From JAZPYZ01 sp045544455 (GTDB lineage: Bacteria; Bacillota; Clostridia; Oscillospirales; Acutalibacteraceae), in NCBI GenBank assembly GCA_045544455.1, contig JAZPYZ010000015.1, positions 1-46,940 of the forward strand: DNA of 46,940 nt, in the 5' to 3' direction. A model generated the notes under the pieces. The model was not told where the DNA came from. It saw nothing but the letters and a program-made list of their open reading frames with translations, and ran no database searches. Below, one piece after another: positions 14,978-22,332 of this stretch (positions are counted from its first letter, which is position 1; each line of letters opens with the position of its first letter). Position numbers and translations under genes: made by a program.

Positions 14978-15400
14978 ATGTGTCGCGATCTGTCAACGGC
15001 GATCACACTTCTCCACCAAGGAAACTACACCTGCGTGTTGGTGAAAGGATCGACGCAACATACCGCTATCGCGCGCGGCGTCAAACCTTTGCTCGATTGG
15101 TTGGATAGCGCGGTCGACGTTACCGGCTTTTCCGCCGCTGACAAAGTGGTCGGCAAAGCGGCCGCCTTTTTGTATGTGTTACTCGGCGTTCACGCCGTCC
15201 ATGCCACGGTCATGAGCGTAGCGGCGCAGTCGATCCTGCAGCAGCACGGCATCGCCGTGTCGTGTGACCGATTGGTTGAGGCGATCCGCAACCGTACCGA
15301 TACCGGCTTTTGCCCGATGGAACAAGCTACCAAGGATATTGCTGCCCCGGCACAAGCGCTCGCCGCCATTCGTGCCACGTTAGCAACTCTCCAACCCTAA
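14978..15400 (+). CDS. DUF1893 protein (cytidine-deaminase-like fold)
   Basis: A 140-residue protein. LHQGNYTCVLVKGSTQHTAI near the start and DKVVGKAAAFLYVLLGVHAV in the middle are typical of DUF1893, predicted to have a cytidine-deaminase-like fold without a proven activity. The gene begins six bases after the aldo/keto reductase stop, so the pair is co-transcribed. The stop codon abuts an Rhs-like remnant, suggesting that an insertion or deletion once reached right up to this gene. Confidence 0.85.
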   Translation: MCRDLSTAITLLHQGNYTCVLVKGSTQHTAIARGVKPLLDWLDSAVDVTGFSAADKVVGKAAAFLYVLLGVHAVHATVMSVAAQSILQQHGIAVSCDRLVEAIRNRTDTGFCPMEQATKDIAAPAQALAAIRATLATLQP

Positions 15401-15401
15401 T

Positions 15402-15657
15402 TAAAAACCTGCAAGGGGATATCGTAGGAATCGCATTTGTTGTATACACTGTTTCCGTTTTCGTTCCGGCACCATCGTATTGTGAGCACATTATTAAGTG
15501 GGTGGAACGGTTTGGAGCAGCAATTGATGGTATAGAAATTAGTTTGCGAGGATTGATATTTATATTCTTAACAGTCGCTGTGTTGGGTATATGGATTATC
15601 GCAGTGGTTTGTGCGTTCCGTAAAGGTTGGAAAATCAAAAACGAATTACCTCGTTAA
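15402..15657 (+). pseudogene. Rhs-core fragment fused to a short membrane-protein tail
   Basis: The frame begins KNLQGDIVGI, the highly conserved motif of Rhs/YD-repeat proteins, then switches to an unrelated sequence that ends in one transmembrane helix (LIFIFLTVAVLGIWIIAVVC) and a basic tail. No start codon with a ribosome site is visible, and the base composition turns AT-rich compared with neighbours. I read it as the broken junction of an Rhs module, with the tail perhaps from an immunity or accessory membrane gene. A small membrane protein made from an internal start cannot be excluded. Confidence 0.45.
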
Positions 15658-15671
15658 CTTAATCCTACACA

Positions 15672-15709
15672 AAGCGCCTCGTTTCAAGAGAAGTTGAGAC
15701 GAGGCGCTT
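15672..15709. repeat. 16-bp inverted repeat
   Basis: AAGCGCCTCGT-t-TCAA and TTGA-g-ACGAGGCGCTT around a six-base loop. There is no T-run on either side, so it is not an ordinary terminator. Its right arm lies inside the second Rhs fragment; the left arm is its inverted copy. Confidence 0.55.
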
Positions 15710-15794
15710 CACCTACAATGCGCAGGGCAGTCCGATGAGTTTGACGGTGGAGGGAGTCACCTATTTCTACGTCAAAAATCCCCCGATGCATTAG
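15690..15794 (+). pseudogene. Rhs-core fragment (upstream part of the same motif)
   Basis: The frame RFTYNAQGSPMSLTVEG followed by VTYFYVKN is a typical Rhs/YD-repeat segment. In intact proteins it runs directly into LQGDIVGI, but here that continuation lies 300 bases upstream (15402) and the frame instead ends in the next terminator. The two fragments are therefore in permuted order. This is the pattern expected from tandem Rhs tip cassettes that lost their middle by deletion. Confidence 0.5.
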
Positions 15795-15811
15795 GCATCG
15801 GGGGATTTTTT
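15774..15811 (-). terminator. Terminator of the TVP38-pseudouridine synthase unit
   Basis: AAAAATCCCCCGATGC / GCATCGGGGGATTTTT hairpin, four bases past the rluA-family stop on the minus strand. Its left side begins exactly where the Rhs fragment loses similarity. Confidence 0.85.
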
Positions 15812-15814
15812 GGT

Positions 15815-16417
15815 TTATCTCCAACTAGGTGCCGTGGCCCAATCCGGCATCGCTTCAAACGATACCTCGTTTCCGCGATAGGGGAAGGTGATCCGGCAAG
15901 AAAACAACCGCGGTGCCGTTTCGGTATCGCGCGCTCCGTACTTGTGATCCCCCACCAGCGGAAATCCGCGGCTTGCGAACTGCACCCGGATTTGATGACT
16001 CCGCCCGGTATGCAACCGCACGTGCACCTGTGCCGGTTCACCGTCGGTCAACCGCACAAATTCTAACCGCGCCGCCTTCACACCGCCGCGTGGGCGGTTG
16101 ACGACAAACACCTTGTTTTTCCGCGTGTCTTTCCATAGCAGATCTTCCCAGTCGCCACGTTCGGGCGGCGTACCGTGTACCATCGCAACGTATTCTTTGA
16201 TCATGCGCTTGTCCTGTATGGTTTTCGATAATGCGGCTGCCGCCGACTTGGTGCGTGCATATACCATCACGCCACCCACGTTGCGATCCAATCGATGAAT
16301 CGGATAGATTTCGCCGCCCAACATCGTTTTCAGTTGATTCGGGATCTCTTTTTCCGAATCCGGCCCCACCGGTTTGACACACACGACAATCTGTTCGTCC
16401 ACGTGTAGAAGTTGCAT
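15815..16417 (-). CDS. RluA-family pseudouridine synthase, short form
   Basis: A 200-residue RNA pseudouridine synthase that isomerises uridine in rRNA or tRNA. The catalytic Asp lies in HRLDRNVGGVMVYA near residue 43; RLHTGRSHQIRVQFA and GDHKYGA are the other core motifs. There is no N-terminal S4 domain, so it is a minimal member like RluA/TruC. AAGGAGA precedes ATG 16417. It is encoded ten bases after the TVP38-type gene, in one unit. The target site cannot be inferred. Confidence 0.92.
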   Translation of the reverse strand: MQLLHVDEQIVVCVKPVGPDSEKEIPNQLKTMLGGEIYPIHRLDRNVGGVMVYARTKSAAAALSKTIQDKRMIKEYVAMVHGTPPERGDWEDLLWKDTRKNKVFVVNRPRGGVKAARLEFVRLTDGEPAQVHVRLHTGRSHQIRVQFASRGFPLVGDHKYGARDTETAPRLFSCRITFPYRGNEVSFEAMPDWATAPSWR

Positions 16418-16427
16418 GTTCGTCTCC

Positions 16428-17150
16428 TTATAAATGGATTTCTCGTGGCGTTTGTTTCCGCTTTACTATCGCGTTGTAGATCAACAACCCGATTAAACTG
16501 ATCGCGCCGGTGATCACGTATAGCCAGATCGCGTCGATGTATTGTTCTTCACCCAGCAGATGACCACCCACCGTCGAAGTCACCACCGACGGGATCCGTG
16601 CCACCAACGAGATGATCAAAAACGTACCGAGTTTGATATCGGTCAACCCCACCAAATAGGTCAACAGATCTTTCGGCGTCCCCGGAATAAAGAACAATAA
16701 AAACAATAGGTTGTTCCGCTTTCGCTCGGTGTTGATAAACCGCAACTCATTGATCTTTTCCCGATCGAAAAAGAGATCCACCAACCGCGTCCCCAACCGT
16801 TTGGTCAGCAGAAAGATCACCGTCGACGCGGCTGCGATCCCACTATAACAGATCGCCGTGCCAACGATCGGACCAAACGCATATCCGGCCGCCGTTTCCA
16901 ACAGTTCGCCGGGGATCAGCGCAATAAACACCTGTAAAAACTGTAATCCCAGCAACACCAGCCAACCCAGTGCCCCAAAGGATCGAATATAGTCTCGAAA
17001 CCCATCCTGCGAAAAGGAGGATAACCAGTTGTATACGAACCACGTCGCCAGCGACGCCAACACCAGCACCACCGCCACCGAAAGGCCGGATACCCATTGC
17101 CGCCGACGCAAGGTGCCCTGCCGGTCGACGCACTCATCGTGTTTTCGCAT
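16428..17150 (-). CDS. TVP38/TMEM64 (DedA-superfamily) membrane protein
   Basis: A 240-residue protein with a basic N-terminus, an early hydrophobic helix, and the SNARE-associated core: LGLQFLQVFIALIPGELLET, AAGYAFGPIVGT, FIPGTPKDLLTYLVGLT. These match the TVP38/TMEM64 branch, thought to act as lipid scramblases or transporters. ATG 17150 follows GGAGGGATTTT. The promoter TTGCGT (17196-17201), 17 bases, TATAAT (17173-17178) lies just upstream. Confidence 0.9.
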   Translation of the reverse strand: MRKHDECVDRQGTLRRRQWVSGLSVAVVLVLASLATWFVYNWLSSFSQDGFRDYIRSFGALGWLVLLGLQFLQVFIALIPGELLETAAGYAFGPIVGTAICYSGIAAASTVIFLLTKRLGTRLVDLFFDREKINELRFINTERKRNNLLFLLFFIPGTPKDLLTYLVGLTDIKLGTFLIISLVARIPSVVTSTVGGHLLGEEQYIDAIWLYVITGAISLIGLLIYNAIVKRKQTPREIHL

Positions 17151-17172
17151 AAAATCCCTCCTTTTTCCCCTC

Positions 17173-17201
17173 ATTATACACCGATCGCCACCTATACGCA
17201 A
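17173..17201 (-). promoter_or_regulatory. Promoter of the TVP38-rluA unit
   Basis: Minus strand TTGCGT, 17-base spacer, TATAAT. Confidence 0.7.
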
Positions 17202-17217
17202 TATGGTTTATCCAATC

Positions 17218-17251
17218 AAAAACGATCTCCGTATCACGGAGATCGTTTTTT
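17218..17251 (-). terminator. Terminator downstream of the tiny-ORF pair
   Basis: AAAAACGATCTCCG / CGGAGATCGTTTTTT hairpin, ten bases past the stop of the 26-residue ORF in the leftward direction. No rightward gene precedes it, which supports leftward transcription of the tiny ORFs. Confidence 0.8.
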
Positions 17252-17261
17252 AATAGATAGA

Positions 17262-17342
17262 TTAGTGTGTCAACAGCAACATCGCCACAAACAAGAAGGC
17301 GATCACCCAGGAACTGCCTTTAATCCGTTTCGTTGCTGCCAT
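17262..17342 (-). CDS. Tiny single-pass membrane protein (26 residues)
   Basis: The frame MAATKRIKGSS is followed by WVIAFLFVAMLLL and TH: a basic head and one transmembrane helix, the layout of many real bacterial microproteins. The start lies inside the end of the 35-residue ORF in another frame, with no strong ribosome site, so translation would have to be coupled. It ends ten bases from a terminator. No family recognised. Confidence 0.45.
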   Translation of the reverse strand: MAATKRIKGSSWVIAFLFVAMLLLTH

Positions 17343-17427
17343 TCAGCCAAGAAAGACGATACGCAACATTCTCGCTGCTTTTCACATCTTTTAACTGTAT
17401 GCCGGTTTTGGCGTTATAGCGCTCCAT
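17320..17427 (-). CDS. Tiny hydrophilic protein (35 residues)
   Basis: ATG 17427 has GGGAGGG five bases upstream. The product begins MERYNAKTGIQLKDVKSSEN and ends NGSNETD; it is charged, without cysteines or a hydrophobic stretch. It overlaps the following membrane microprotein by 23 bases. It sits at the very edge of the foreign island, so its original promoter may have been displaced. Function unknown; it may be a remnant of a longer gene. Confidence 0.42.
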   Translation of the reverse strand: MERYNAKTGIQLKDVKSSENVAYRLSWLNGSNETD

Positions 17428-17464
17428 ATCCGCCCTCCCGTTTATTGCCGGTGCCGGGGGTTTC

Positions 17465-17495
17465 GGGAGATCCCTCGGCTTCGCTCGGGATGACA
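17465..17495. repeat. Partial palindromic repeat (island type)
   Basis: GGGAGATCCCTCG-gctt-CGCTCGGGATGACAG. It shares the GGGATGACAG / TGTCATTGCGAG-type end with the other intergenic repeats of the 17.4-25.2 kb island. The rest of the 17428-17668 gap is AT-rich, with ATTCTTAATTCTTAA-type low-complexity sequence and no gene. Confidence 0.5.
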
Positions 17496-17668
17496 GAAGA
17501 ATTGTTCAAATTCCGGTTTATTGCTCTGTTGAGCAAATTAAGAATGAAGAATTGTAGTATTTTTCTGTGGAAAATGGTTAAAATCGTCGCCAAAGGCGAC
17601 ACATTAATTATTTATCGAGCGATCAGCCCGTTAAACTCCGAATTTCATTCTCAATTCTTAATTCTTAA

Positions 17669-19039
17669 CTATAATGTGACGCCGGATTTGAAAATGGAAA
17701 TCTCTCGGTAGTTCTGCTGTTCGTTTTTGGTTTCCTCACCGGAAGCAACGGACAAAACATAGTCAAAGAACGCTTCGTCAATATCCTTACCCTCCAGCAC
17801 CGGGGAGGCATCAAAATCGATCCACTTTGCCTTATGGGTGGCAAGGTGGTGATTGGTGGCAATCTTCACCGTAGGCACAGGACCGCCCAAAGGCGTACCC
17901 CGACCGGTGGTAAACAGGATCAAATGGGCACCGGCTGCCGTCAGATTGGTCACAGCGATCATATCGTTTCCAGGACCGTTCAGCAGGGAAAGCCCGTTCT
18001 TTTTTACGGTGTCACCGTAATCCAGCACATCCACCACCGGTGCAGAGCCGGCTTTTTGCACGCAGCCCAAGGATTTTTCCTCCAGAGTGGTAATACCGCC
18101 GGCTTTGTTTCCGGGAGAGGGGTTTTCGTAGATCACCTGATTATGCCGCTTGTAATAGTCCTTAAAATCATTAATGAGGGAAACGGTTTTCTCAAAAATC
18201 TCCCGGCTTGCTGCCCGCTGCATCAGCAGATGCTCCGCACCGAACATTTCCGGCACTTCACTTAATATACAGCTGCCGCCTTCGCTGATCAGCCGGTCAG
18301 AAAACCGCCCCACCAGGGGGTTGGCGGTGATGCCGCTGTAGCCGTCACTGCCGCCGCACTTGAGACCTACCCGCAGCTGGGACGCCGGCACATCTACAGG
18401 AGAAAACTGTGCCGCATAGCGCTTTAGCTCCTGAATCAGCGCTACACCGGCGGCGATCTCATCTTCGGTTTCCTGGCAGATCAGAAACTTTACCCGCTCC
18501 GGGTCGTATTCCCCCAGGACTTCCTTAAAAACATCAATATTGTTATTCTCACAGCCCAGTCCCAACACCAGCACACCGGCAGCATTGGGGTGGTTCACCA
18601 AACCCCGGAGGATCTGCTGAGTCACCGTCTGGTCATCCCCCAGCTGAGAGCAGCCGAAGGGATGGGGAAAGGTGTTGGCACCGGTAAGGCTTGCCAGCTT
18701 TTCCGCGACCTTATTGACACAACCGACCGTATTTATGATCCATATCTCGTTACGAATGCCTACATCCCCGTTTTTCCGGACATAGCCCCGAAAGGTGCTG
18801 CCGCTTTCCCGCAGAGGAAAGGCCGTTGTCCCGGGAGTATAGGTATAGGTCAGATTATCCGACAGATTCGTGGCAAGATTGTGGCTGTGCACCTGCTCCC
18901 CGGGTGCAATATCCGCTGTTGCTTGGCCAATGGGATTTCCGTATTTTATAACATTTTCCCCTTTTTTGATGGGGCATACTGCATATTTATGACCGTTTTC
19001 CAAATTCACCTGCACATTGTCAAGCTTATGAATCAGCAT
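17669..19039 (-). CDS. uxaA: Altronate dehydratase
   Basis: A 456-residue iron-dependent dehydratase converting D-altronate to 2-keto-3-deoxygluconate in galacturonate breakdown. Residues 1-90 are the SAF domain (GENVIKYGNPIGQATADIAP); the catalytic part has RKNGDVGIRNEIWIINTVGC, FPHPFGCSQLGDD, LGLGCENNN, GLKCGGSDGYSGITANP and FTTGRGTPLGGPVPTVKIATN. Somewhat shorter than E. coli UxaA (about 495) but with all blocks. It overlaps uxaB by seven bases with GAGGAG before the ATG, so the two are coupled. Leu codons are mostly CTG/CTT, unlike the genes outside 17.4-25.2 kb. Confidence 0.95.
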   Translation of the reverse strand: MLIHKLDNVQVNLENGHKYAVCPIKKGENVIKYGNPIGQATADIAPGEQVHSHNLATNLSDNLTYTYTPGTTAFPLRESGSTFRGYVRKNGDVGIRNEIWIINTVGCVNKVAEKLASLTGANTFPHPFGCSQLGDDQTVTQQILRGLVNHPNAAGVLVLGLGCENNNIDVFKEVLGEYDPERVKFLICQETEDEIAAGVALIQELKRYAAQFSPVDVPASQLRVGLKCGGSDGYSGITANPLVGRFSDRLISEGGSCILSEVPEMFGAEHLLMQRAASREIFEKTVSLINDFKDYYKRHNQVIYENPSPGNKAGGITTLEEKSLGCVQKAGSAPVVDVLDYGDTVKKNGLSLLNGPGNDMIAVTNLTAAGAHLILFTTGRGTPLGGPVPTVKIATNHHLATHKAKWIDFDASPVLEGKDIDEAFFDYVLSVASGEETKNEQQNYREISIFKSGVTL

Positions 19040-20313
19040 TTTTCCAACTCCTCTGCCAAATTACTTAAATCCATATCCCACAGGGCGGTGTTTGCCAGGA
19101 TCTCTCTGGGGGTATGCTCCCGCATAAAGGCGGTGACCTCCGGATCGTCGTTGGTCATATCGGTCTTATAGAACTCCATCAGCTTTTTAAAGGCAAACAG
19201 CAAGGCCTTGGGGTAGGTGCCGAACCGGTTCTTGTACTCCAGAATAGAGGGCAGTACCCGGACTTTAAATTTACTGACGGAATTCAGCGCAATAGAAGCG
19301 CACATATGCTTAATGTAGGGATTTGCAAACCGGGTCAGCACATCGGCAGCATAAGCCTCCAACTTATCCTTCGGCAGATCCAGTGTGGGGATGATCGCCT
19401 CAAAAATGCATTTGCGGAGATATTCCCGCATAGCAGCGTTGTCCATACAGGATTTGACCGTATCAAAGCCCTCCAGCATCGCATAGGGAATCATAGAGGT
19501 GTGGGCGCCGTTGAGGATCCGCACCTTCCGGGTGCGGTACATTTCCAGCGCATCGGGGGTGACGATCACATTCAAGCCGGCTTTGCGGAAGGGCAGCTCC
19601 TGTTCCAGATCGTAATCGGTTTCAATGACCCACAGGTGGAAATATTCCGAGGTGTTGACCATATTATCTTCATAGCCCAGATCGATCTTCTCATCTCTGG
19701 GGTAGCCGGTGTTGATCCTGTCCACCAATGTGCAGCAGAAGATATTTTCGGTTTCCACCCAGTTAACAAATTCCGCACTCAAGTCCCACAGCTTGGCATA
19801 CTGCAAAACGCATTTTTTTAGATTGTCGCCGTTGCGGTCAATCAGCTCACAGGGCAGGAAAATAAAGCCGGGAAGCCCGGTTTCAAACCGGCGCATCAGC
19901 AGTCGGGTGACCTTCGCCGGGAAGGACACAGGGGGTGCATCTGTAACTTTATCTTCCGGACGGAAGGCGATACCCGCCTCGGTGGTGTTGGAAATCACAT
20001 AGCGCATTGTGGGAATCTCTGCCAAAGCCAGCATCGCCTCAAAATCCTCATAAGGCTTGACGCACCGGGAGATTACATCCACGATCTGCTTTTCCACACC
20101 CTCTTCGCCCCGAATGATGTGGGTATAGATGCAGTTTTGTGCCGACAGCTGATCGCACATACCCTTTTCGATGGGCTGTACTACCACCACACTGCCCTCA
20201 AAATCGGTGGTGTCGTTCATTTTCTGAATCATCCAGTCCGCAAAGCCGCGCAAAAAGCCGCCCTCACCGAACTGAATAAACCGCTCTGTACGCTTAACTG
20301 TTTCCTTAATCAT
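19033..20313 (-). CDS. uxaB: Tagaturonate reductase (altronate oxidoreductase)
   Basis: A 426-residue member of the mannitol dehydrogenase family that reduces D-tagaturonate to D-altronate with NADH. The N-terminal FIQFGEGGFLRGFADWMIQK is the nucleotide-binding start of UxaB; KVRILNGAHTSMIPYAMLEG holds the catalytic Lys/Asn/His of polyol dehydrogenases. AAGGAACAGGA precedes ATG 20313. It forms an operon with uxaA. The preceding isomerase (UxaC) and following kinase/aldolase (KdgK, KdgA) are not in this window and must be encoded elsewhere for the pathway to run. Confidence 0.93.
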   Translation of the reverse strand: MIKETVKRTERFIQFGEGGFLRGFADWMIQKMNDTTDFEGSVVVVQPIEKGMCDQLSAQNCIYTHIIRGEEGVEKQIVDVISRCVKPYEDFEAMLALAEIPTMRYVISNTTEAGIAFRPEDKVTDAPPVSFPAKVTRLLMRRFETGLPGFIFLPCELIDRNGDNLKKCVLQYAKLWDLSAEFVNWVETENIFCCTLVDRINTGYPRDEKIDLGYEDNMVNTSEYFHLWVIETDYDLEQELPFRKAGLNVIVTPDALEMYRTRKVRILNGAHTSMIPYAMLEGFDTVKSCMDNAAMREYLRKCIFEAIIPTLDLPKDKLEAYAADVLTRFANPYIKHMCASIALNSVSKFKVRVLPSILEYKNRFGTYPKALLFAFKKLMEFYKTDMTNDDPEVTAFMREHTPREILANTALWDMDLSNLAEELEKC

Positions 20314-20352
20314 GAATCCTGTTCCTTATATGTAAGTTTTATTTTCCCTCTT

Positions 20353-20378
20353 CAAATTCCAATTTATCGAGCTGTTTC
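20353..20378 (+). repeat. 26-bp repeat, left copy of an inverted pair
   Basis: Begins CAAATTCCAATTTATCGAG and ends CTGTTTC. An inverted copy with one mismatch lies at 22240-22265, so the pair brackets the GH4 gene. Confidence 0.7.
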
Positions 20379-20406
20379 GATAGATGCTTCGTCTGCCGAA
20401 TTACCG

Positions 20407-20486
20407 TGTCATTGCGAGCCCCGAAGGGGCGTGGCAATGCCGATATTCCTTGAGATCGCCACGTCGCTATGCTCCTCGCGATGACA
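20407..20486. repeat. 80-bp palindromic repeat element
   Basis: Ends TGTCATTGCGAG and CTCGCGATGACA are inverted copies with one mismatch. Inside are a CCCCGAAGGGG hairpin and the GGCAATGCCG / AGATCGCC pieces common in palindromic intergenic repeats of gut Firmicutes. No reading frame. The rest of the 20314-20743 gap (20490-20700) is AT-rich and probably carries the GH4 promoter (TTGACC at 20639 with TATAAA near 20665, spacing longer than ideal). Confidence 0.65.
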
Positions 20487-20743
20487 GAGGTTTGGGGTAG
20501 TCAGTGCGTCTAACCAACATCATTCTGTATTCTGCATTCGAGCAACAACTCGGTAAACCCGAATTTTTATTCTATTCTCTTATAGGATGCCAATAAAAGA
20601 TAGTACAATATTGCTTAAGTTTTTAATTTTGTAATATATTGACCTGTTTTTATGAAATTTCTTTTATAAAAAGCAAGATAATGGTAGCGTCGGCAGATCC
20701 CCTTTGCTAAAATGGGTTTATCAACGAAACTTTGGAGGTCGCT

Positions 20744-22123
20744 ATGTATTACGAAAACAATACCGCAAAGGATTTAAAGATCGCCTACATCGGTGGTGGC
20801 TCCCGTGGCTGGGCCTGGATTCTGATGAACGATCTGAAAAAGGCAACCGATATGTCCGGCACCGTATATCTTTACGATATCGACTACAAGGCCGCCCAGG
20901 TCAACGAGGTCATCGGCAACCGCATTGACGGCGAAGGCTGGAAATACAAAGCCTCTGAGACGATCGGTGAGGCGCTGACCGGTGCGGATTTTGTGATCAT
21001 TTCCATTTTGCCCGGCACTTTCGACGAGATGGCAGTGGATGTCCACGCCCCTGAAAAGTACGGTATCTGGCAATCCGTCGGTGACACCGCAGGCCCCGGC
21101 GGCTTTATCCGGGCGCTGCGTACCGTTCCTATGATTCGAGAAATCGCCGGCCATATCCGCCGATACTGTCCCAAGGCAATGGTCATCAATTATACCAATC
21201 CTATGAGCGTGTGCATCGGCGCACTGTACCGGGAGTTCCCGGAGATTCGTGCCTACGGCTGCTGCCACGAGGTCTTCGGCACACAAAAGCTGCTGGCCTG
21301 CGCTTTGAAGGAGATGGAAGGCATTTACGTCACCCGGGACGATATTACCGTCAATGTGGTGGGTGTTAACCACTTTACCTGGTTTACCGACGGTCACTAT
21401 CAGGGCTATGACCTGCTGGAGGTCTACACCCGGTTTATCGAAAAATTCTACGAAAGCGGCTATAATACGGAAAGCGGCGACTTGAACCACTGGATGAACA
21501 GCTCCTTCCGGAACAATGCCAAGGTGCGAATGGACCTTTTTAAGCGCTTCGGCTATGTAGGCGCTGCCGGTGACCGGCATTTGGCAGAGTTTATGGACCC
21601 GGAGGACTACCTGGCAGACCCGGAATGTGTCAAGCGCTGGAATTACGGTCTGACCACCGTCCAATGGCGCAAGGACGACCTGCAAAATCGGCTGGCACGC
21701 AGCGCACGGCTCTATTCCGGTGAGGAAGTCTACAAGCTGCGGGAAACCGGTGAGGAAGGCGCACTGCAAATGCGGGCAGTGTTGGGTCTGAAGGATATGG
21801 TCACCAATGTGAACCTGCCCAACTACGGCCAGATTCCCAATCTGCCCTTGGGTACCATCGTGGAAACCAATGCTTCCTTCCGCAACGGCGAGGTCAAGCC
21901 GGTATTTGCAGGCAATGTGCCGGAAAATATCTATCCTCTGGTAGCCCGGGCAGCCAAGGAAAATGAAATGATTCTGGACGCAGCCTTCAGCGGCAACCTG
22001 GAGTTTGCCTACGGCAAGTTCCGTCAGCTGAATATGCTGAAAAAGCTCACCGAGGAACAAAAGCGCGCTCTGTTTGACGAAATGGTGGAAGGCACAAAGA
22101 CCTACCTGGGCGACTATCAGTAA
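20744..22123 (+). CDS. GH4 glycosidase, alpha-galacturonidase-like
   Basis: A 459-residue family 4 glycoside hydrolase, an NAD+- and metal-dependent enzyme acting by redox chemistry. The N-terminal IAYIGGGSRGWAW binds NAD; NYTNPMSVC and CCHEVFGTQK are the family motifs, the CHEV variant being the one I associate with LplD-type alpha-galacturonidases rather than CHS (MelA) or CHG. GVNHFTWF supplies further active-site residues. Placement beside uxaA/uxaB fits release of galacturonate from short pectin oligomers inside the cell. GGAGG precedes ATG 20744. A terminator hairpin follows the stop. Confidence 0.9.
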   Translation: MYYENNTAKDLKIAYIGGGSRGWAWILMNDLKKATDMSGTVYLYDIDYKAAQVNEVIGNRIDGEGWKYKASETIGEALTGADFVIISILPGTFDEMAVDVHAPEKYGIWQSVGDTAGPGGFIRALRTVPMIREIAGHIRRYCPKAMVINYTNPMSVCIGALYREFPEIRAYGCCHEVFGTQKLLACALKEMEGIYVTRDDITVNVVGVNHFTWFTDGHYQGYDLLEVYTRFIEKFYESGYNTESGDLNHWMNSSFRNNAKVRMDLFKRFGYVGAAGDRHLAEFMDPEDYLADPECVKRWNYGLTTVQWRKDDLQNRLARSARLYSGEEVYKLRETGEEGALQMRAVLGLKDMVTNVNLPNYGQIPNLPLGTIVETNASFRNGEVKPVFAGNVPENIYPLVARAAKENEMILDAAFSGNLEFAYGKFRQLNMLKKLTEEQKRALFDEMVEGTKTYLGDYQ

Positions 22124-22158
22124 CCTTTAGATACATCCCGGTTTATTGATAGAATCGT

Positions 22159-22190
22159 AGGGGCGACATTAGTCGCCCCTGTTCAATTTT
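22159..22190 (+). terminator. Terminator-like hairpin after the GH4 gene
   Basis: AGGGGCGAC / GTCGCCCCT around ATTA, followed by GTTCAATTTTT. Confidence 0.65.
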
Positions 22191-22192
22191 TG

Positions 22193-22222
22193 TTGTCATT
22201 GCGGACTGGCTCGGAATGACAA
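22193..22222. repeat. Short palindromic repeat
   Basis: TTGTCATTGCG and CGGAATGACAA are inverted ends around eight bases; a miniature of the 80-bp element at 20407-20486. Confidence 0.5.
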
Positions 22223-22239
22223 TTGGACTGTACGAATTT

Positions 22240-22265
22240 GAAACAGGTCGATAAATTGGAATTTG
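22240..22265 (-). repeat. 26-bp repeat, right copy of the inverted pair
   Basis: Reverse complement of 20353-20378 with a single mismatch (C for G). Confidence 0.7.
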
Positions 22266-22305
22266 CACTGCGTAGGACATTTTCAATTTGTGCCGGGCGG
22301 CAATG

Positions 22306-22332
22306 GAAAAAGCACCCTCATTGGGGTGCTTT
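22306..22332 (-). terminator. Terminator overlapping the AraC stop codon
   Basis: AAGCACCCC / GGGTGCTTTTTCC on the minus strand; the stop codon of the AraC gene is in the loop. Confidence 0.75.

Noticed and set aside
15672..15709. Hairpin read as an intrinsic terminator
   Set aside because: No T-run on either strand; reported as an inverted repeat instead.
20774..22060. Long open frame (428 codons) on the minus strand across the GH4 gene
   Set aside because: It is antisense to an unmistakable GH4 enzyme, has no ribosome site or domain, and arises from codon bias.
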